Assembly (NCBI GenBank): GCA_033032175.1
Contig: CM065322.1
Span: 11,098,001 to 11,162,000 of the forward strand
Reading direction: 5' to 3'
Source: Saturnia japonica
Taxonomy: Eukaryota > Arthropoda > Insecta > Lepidoptera > Saturniidae
DNA length: 64,000 nucleotides
The stretch's first letter is position 1, and each line of letters starts with the position of its first letter. A model generated the notes under the pieces. That model was given only the letters and a program-made list of their open reading frames with translations. It was not told where the DNA came from and ran no database searches. A program made the translations under genes and the position numbers. Positions 59,036 to 64,000 of this stretch are shown here, one piece after another.

Positions 59036-61336
59036 ATAATTGGACATAAAGGTAGCCTGAATCTTGCAAGAGACATAGTAGGTACGGAAAATATGAAGAC
59101 AAAATCGAGGGTAAAAGCCACTGAGTAACAAAAACAAATATGAAATTTACGAATTTTATTTTAAAAAAAATTTACACCTAAAGTAATTAATGTTTGAAAC
59201 AAAATATAGATTTTATATTAGGTATATTATAATTTTAATTTTATATAATTATAACCTATAAATATACGTATGAAATACTTAGAAAAGAGCACACTGACTA
59301 GATTGCCACACCCCTTGTCTGCTTCCAATGTTTATCTACCGTAGTGGTACAAATTTTTGAAAATAGATTATAAATAAAAGGCATTATTAACTTCATTATA
59401 ATAATAATAGAATTGGTATGTAAGAAATGTACCTTTTGTTATTTTCAGCTGTGACTATAGACAATACTTGTCGCAAAGAACAAAATCAGCTATACAAAAC
59501 ATTTAAAATTTATTATTGTTTCCATTAAATAAATACCACTACGAATAAATAAATAATAAGAAAAACGAATATTTTTGTTAATCACAAATAAACAAACCGG
59601 ATCTTCGGAAATATCGTTAAATTTTGTTATGTTCAATTGTAAATTTATTAGTTTTTGTATATTTTTAAAACTGTTAATCATTTCCATATATATAATATAA
59701 TATTTACATATAAATTAATAAACAGAGTTATTACATTTCAAATATAAATAATATATAATAAAAGTTATATAAATACTAAATAAACATATAGATATTGAGA
59801 TAAAAATAAGTTAAATTAATTGTTAGTAAAAGGTAATAGGAGTCATTAAGTACAATCAATCATAATTTAAAGTCCTTAACTTATAAATATATATTATTGG
59901 TAACTTTTACTAGGTAAAATTTTATAAAATTTGATATCTCGTGGCCCTTTCTCCGGTTAGTGCTGCTAAAATATGTCCACTATTAAAATAACTTTCATTA
60001 ACTGCAAAATTCAGTATTCAAATAATTGTGGTGCATATTATATAGTAATAGACATGCGTTTTACCACAATATCTCACCACTTACTAGATATTACCTGACA
60101 ATACAGGCGAAGATATTTTCCACTCGAAGCCTAAAGAACATGAAACTGCTTAAGTGTCTAAACTGAAACCTACCTATGAGTTCAACATCTTAGTCAAGTA
60201 GGTGTATAAAATTTCCTACGACTACAAAAGTCACAGACAGACAGACAGGCACGCACGTCTCTTTGTTAATAAATTTTAGTCCACTACTTATATAGTAATA
60301 TCTATACTATATATGTTGTAAAAAATCTCATAAAAATTTGGCTTTTGCTACCTATTGTGGCACGCACGACATACAAATACGGGAAATTTGATATACAAGC
60401 CTCTTATGTATCGTCTGCAACCTTAACTATTATCTCAATTACATCTTAAAATATTTGTTATGCTATTTTAAATACTTAGGCTAATTATAAAATAATATTT
60501 TTATAAAACAATGTTAAAAGTTCTTTGGTAAGCTAGCCGTATCAACGAGCATTAGTAAAACCAAGAATTAAAAGATTTCGCCAATCTATTTATATACAAA
60601 AATATTATATAAAACGACAATTCTATACAATTATACTTTTTATTTCACATGGTGCAATATTAAACTACAAAATAATATTAACATTACGTCGATTACAATA
60701 GTAATATTTGCTACAACGCCCATTCGTTAGTTTCGTGAATTAAAAATAAGAGAATATTCGAAGTAACAAAACTATATAATAATAATAAACTTTTTGTTTA
60801 TTTCTTTTATAAAATTTATTTTATACATAATAATAGACCTCGCGCCAAACTATGACAACAACTGTGAACATAGGCGCGTTAATTTGCGCAAACACAAATT
60901 TAGGTGCCTACAATTATTACAGATATTTTAATAAATTATATTTAATATCAATTATAAAAATATTATCTAACACCAAGATAATATATTATTATGTGGCGTT
61001 CTAAGTAATAGTTATATTCGAGTGTACCATGCGCAACTTCTAACTCGTTGCTGTGTTTAGATCGACAGTAAAGTTTGGTGCGAGGTACCTATACAAATAT
61101 TTATAATGTTTTGTTAACTTTTAAATTCTTTATGCAAATCACCTTAAAATTAAATTATATATTTTTTGCTACACACTATTTTAACCTTTTACTTTATCTA
61201 ATATGTTTTACTATAAATCACTGTAACCGTGTTTCTGTTCGATGCCTTGTATGCCTTCTGAATCCTGAGTGTCGGTTATGATTTGCAACACTTTGAATGC
61301 CTTCGATTGACGCGGACCACACTCTTGTGTAAACTT
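59036..61336. other. Very AT-rich sequence
   Basis: ATA-rich DNA without supported genes. A CAGACAGACAGACAGGCACGC tract near 60235-60255 probably belongs to an old short repeat. A short inverted pair CGCGCC/GGCGCG occurs at 60841-60878. Confidence 0.5.
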
Positions 61337-61514
61337 ATGGTAGTACACCCTGTAAAATTTATAACAAACAAATTATCAACTATACGTACGTTCAAAACGT
61401 CCATTTGTCATTTCAAAAGCAAAATATGGTAGTACACCCTGTAAAATTTATAACAAACAAATTATCAACTATACGTACGTTCAAAACGTCCATTTGTCAT
61501 TTCAAAAGCAAAAT
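61337..61514. repeat. Exact 2 x 89 bp tandem duplication
   Basis: 61337-61425 is repeated at 61426-61514 without a visible mismatch (ATGGTAGTACACCCTG... to ...TTTCAAAAGCAAAAT). Identity implies a very recent duplication or an assembly artefact. The sequence is unrelated to the 53-kb array although the unit length is the same. Confidence 0.93.
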
Positions 61515-61547
61515 GAGATTGTTTTGAATAGTTATTATATTTTATTA

Positions 61548-61720
61548 CCCGACTTCATAAAGGAGACGGTTCTCAATTCTATTGTATTTTTTATGGATGT
61601 TCAGCTATAACGTCTTAACCTGTGAACCGATTTAGACTATTCTTTTTTCGATGGAAAGGGGATACCTCAAGAGTGTTCCTATTTTAATTTCATTGACACT
61701 GGACTCCTCAAGATCGTTGA
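61548..61720 (+). repeat. Interspersed family K, copy 2
   Basis: CCGACTTCATAAAGGAGACGG, TTCTCAATTCTATTGTATTT, TATGGATGTTCAGCTATAAC, GGGGATACCTCAAGAGTGTT and CCTATTTTAATTTCATTGAC. The CCGACTTC...GGAG start is a common lepidopteran repeat head. Confidence 0.62.
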
Positions 61721-62393
61721 CGTTGATTTTCTATTTTGTTTAAAATTGTCTTGTTTATAAATGAATGTAATTTATCTACATCTTTTAATAAGAATAAAAA
61801 TATTAGTGTCTATTTTATAAATTGTACAATTTTTTTGAGTATTCTATATAAATAAGATAACTTTTATATTATTAAAACTACGTTATGGGTTATACTATTT
61901 ACAAAGTCTAATAGTCACGAAAGATTAGATCATAATTTTATATGTGTATGGGCGTTTTTTTAGTACTACGACAAAGTGAAAGCTTTATACCTGATGGTAA
62001 GCACAAACCAAAAAAAAAAGAAGTGTGACCACCGAGAGATATCAATCAATCGCTGGTCGTTACTGTCATTCCAGGTCTGCAAATATCGACAGCTTGATAT
62101 ACTGGCTGATCCAGAAATGCGACAAACCAAAAGAGACACTGTGACGGGTTCGTCGCCATGGTGATGGTGGGATAGTGGTCGCGAACCAGTCGGATATACA
62201 TACTTACCTTAATACCCCAAAACTTAAGTTCCAATTAAAAAGCAAGTAAAAAACTTATTTTTCTGATTATTTACAGTGTTTTGGAAACCTTCGTTTTATT
62301 AGGTAAAGATAAACAGTAATTGCTAAATTGTTTTTTATATAATATGCCATTATTTATTATTAAATAATTCATTTCTTGTTTATCAATACATAA

Positions 62394-62651
62394 CATACCA
62401 TCACGCCTGTATTTCCAGAAGGGTTAGGCAGAGGTGTACTATAATGTACACCCACAGTTCGCCGAGTATGTTTTTAGGTCCCATGTAATAGGGGGCGAGC
62501 CTATTGCCATTAATCAGGCACGAAACCAAACTCCGAGCTGTTACTGAGAATTTCATAGGAAAAACCCAATAACACTTTTTGCTCGACCTGGGATTCCAAC
62601 CCAGGACCTCGCTCATAGTAGTCGCGCTTACGACTACTAAGCTAGCGAGGC
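62394..62651 (-). mobile_element. SINE family A, copy 4 (most complete)
   Basis: Complete minus-strand copy: head GCCTCGCTAGCTTAGTAG at 62651, box B within CCTGGGTTGGAATCCC, full body, and tail ending GGCGTGATGGTATG at 62396. It is the best guide to the family consensus in this window. It lies about 820 bp from the host exon. Confidence 0.85.
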
Positions 62652-63472
62652 AGTATCAATACCTAACCATATTTTACTATTAACGGACTGCACAATTGAA
62701 CTGAAATTAAAAACTATTATAGCTTACTGAAACATAAAATAAATTACCCACATATTATGTTAAAATCTACAAAATGCACATGGATGTAAAATATGAACGC
62801 CGAAATACATGATCGTCTAGCGAATCACCAATTAAAACAACGTGTTAACACCAAATCAACGAAGCGAAAAATAATTCGATTAGTGAAGTAAACAAAATTA
62901 GAGCACGTTTGCAAAGCGAAGTGGCGCTAAATATAAAGCAAGCAATACACTGACTCATCCCGATACATGAAGCGGTGCAATAAAAATATTGTGTTTACTT
63001 TGAAACAGCTAACGACTCCCTTAGTACCGCCCACCGAAGCTGAAACGAGGATATAATTTTAAAAAATACCGGTAATATAATGTGCTAATGACAGAATTAC
63101 GACACGGTGAGGCGTTGCAAATAGCTGCGTCAGTTTGAGTTTATTTATTTAAAGCAGTGGTGGAAACATTTAGAATTTAGCTTTTTATTTCGTATCTCAA
63201 CAAAGCTGTTTAAACTGTGAAAAGTATTGTACATATCATACTTTTTACATTTTACCTATTAACAAAGATATATCTTTAAAACTGAAACTATTTCATTACA
63301 AATTATGAATTTAAATATACAATATAACAGTGTACATTAGATCCTGTCAGAATTTTCAATTTGTTTGTAGTTTCAATTATGATATTTCCATCATCACAAA
63401 TGTGTATAAAATTACCTTGGAAAACCTACTGAAATTGGAAAGTTTTTGCTAATAAATTTCGTTAAAATTTAC
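62652..63472 (-). other. Intron-side flank of the edge exon
   Basis: AT-rich DNA between the SINE-A copy and the exon, expected to be intron on the minus strand if the donor at 63472 is used. No acceptor-exon pair was recognised. Confidence 0.5.
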
Positions 63473-63474
63473 CT
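63467..63474 (-). promoter_or_regulatory. 5' splice donor of the edge exon
   Basis: On the minus strand the sequence reads AG|GTAAAT, close to the metazoan donor consensus AG|GTRAGT. It coincides with the point where coding character stops and AT-rich sequence begins, and supplies the 3' limit of the exon. The intron runs leftward; its acceptor was not found. Confidence 0.65.
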
Positions 63475-64000
63475 CTTATTTGCCCCGGAGTCGCCACTCT
63501 CTATCTGTATTGGAATTATTCGCATCTTCGGTTGGGTGTCGTGATTTTGAAAACTCCTATTCAAACTAGGTAAGTCATGTTGCGTCTCGCCATCATCTAG
63601 CCTGACTAGTTGTGGTGACAGCACTCTCATAATACGCTGAGTTGGTGGTGAAAACGGAACTCTAGCTTGGTCATTAGGATTCTGGTTCATACCGATAGTG
63701 ATTCTTAACTGTTGCTGTTGGTTGCCTCCTGGCCGTCTCGCATCCCTAGTCTCAGTTGTGGTGACTTCCATTTGTATAGGAATTACACGACTTCCTGGTG
63801 AATTTGGTATATTGTCTTTTGGTAAACTTTTTCGGTTTTCAGAAGGCTTCGTCGACCAGGTTGGTTGCGCTTGTTGTTGGAATTTAGGAGGACTAATAAC
63901 TTCACGTGCGCCTTTTTGAATGTCATGACTCTTTCGCACCCATTCTGGTTCCGGGTTGGTTTCCCTCGGTGGTGTTGCAAGTTCTCTTGCTATATCCTTG
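63473..64000 (-). CDS. Partial exon of an unrecognised Pro/Gln-rich host protein
   Basis: The minus-strand frame is open from the window edge for 175 codons and runs into a consensus splice donor: the exon ends ...AAT AAG AG and GTAAAT follows at 63472, with an in-frame TAA just inside the intron. The exon therefore ends in phase 2 and is cut by the window at its 5' side. The product is hydrophilic and disordered in appearance: a PPRETNPEPEW stretch near residues 10-20, a QQQ run near 41, a QQQQ run near 94, and scattered SPP and PP. The octapeptide pattern R-[VI]-I-P-I-Q-[MI]-E occurs at residues 71-78 and 160-167. No signal peptide, membrane segment or folded domain is seen. Short I-P-I/V motifs in Pro-rich regions are known in BAG3-type co-chaperones (Starvin/Samui in insects), where they bind small heat-shock proteins; muscle Z-disc scaffolds are another option. 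Both identities are guesses. Codon-level openness and GC content above the flanks support a real exon. Confidence 0.72.

Noticed and set aside
60841..60878. Regulatory palindrome CGCGCC ... GGCGCG
   Set aside because: Six-base arms with a 26-bp loop are expected by chance at this scale.

Overview
The window looks like nuclear DNA from a lepidopteran insect (moth or butterfly). It is very AT-rich, has no long open reading frames, and carries the usual lepidopteran mix of repeats: tRNA-headed SINEs, short Helitron-like repeats ending in CTAG|T, decayed RTE- and Jockey-type retrotransposon tails, mariner, hAT and Tc1-type DNA elements, and many small unclassified repeats. No bacterial-style genes, operons, rRNA, functional tRNA genes or CRISPR arrays were seen. 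The lepidopteran assignment rests on recognising repeat families by eye and is an inference.

Only one stretch looks like a host protein-coding exon: the extreme right edge on the minus strand (64000 down to 63473). It is open to the window edge, low-complexity, Pro/Gln-rich, contains two copies of an R-[VI]-I-P-I-Q-x-E motif, and ends at a good splice donor (AG|GTAAAT). Since no other exon is visible, the remaining 63 kb on the minus strand may be one large intron of that gene, or a mix of intron and intergenic DNA.

Layout. 1-10 kb: two SINE-A copies, an RTE tail (4.7-5.0 kb), a full SINE-B (7.7 kb), Helitron-like copies (8.4-9.2 kb), a second type of RTE tail and a mariner fragment (9.2-9.9 kb). 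10-20 kb: Helitron-like family D (10.1, 17.5 kb), more SINE-B, and a Jockey-type RNase H/zinc-knuckle end (14.4-15.0 kb). 20-30 kb: mostly unique AT-rich DNA, with a TA-flanked MITE (21.9 kb), RT fossils and family G/N repeats. 30-40 kb: SINE-B, family F/G, an RTE thumb-region fossil beside SINE-A (35.5-36.0 kb), and a MITE (39.6 kb). 40-50 kb: another RT C-terminus (42.4 kb), a minus-strand family D copy (43.0 kb), a 792-bp deletion-derivative hAT element with a perfect 8-bp target duplication (47.3-48.1 kb), and a 406-bp Tc1/mariner-type MITE (48.9 kb). 50-64 kb: a 12-unit 89/90-bp tandem array whose unit is the C-terminal coding end of an RTE retrotransposon (53.1-54.2 kb), two consecutive head-to-head repeat pairs (55.4-56.5 kb), an exact 2 x 89 bp duplication (61.3 kb), SINE-A (62.4 kb) and the host exon.

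The most noteworthy object is the 53.1-54.2 kb array: a minisatellite born from the 3' coding end of a retrotransposon, still attached to that element's own terminus. All similarity statements come from reading and aligning by eye; no database search was run.
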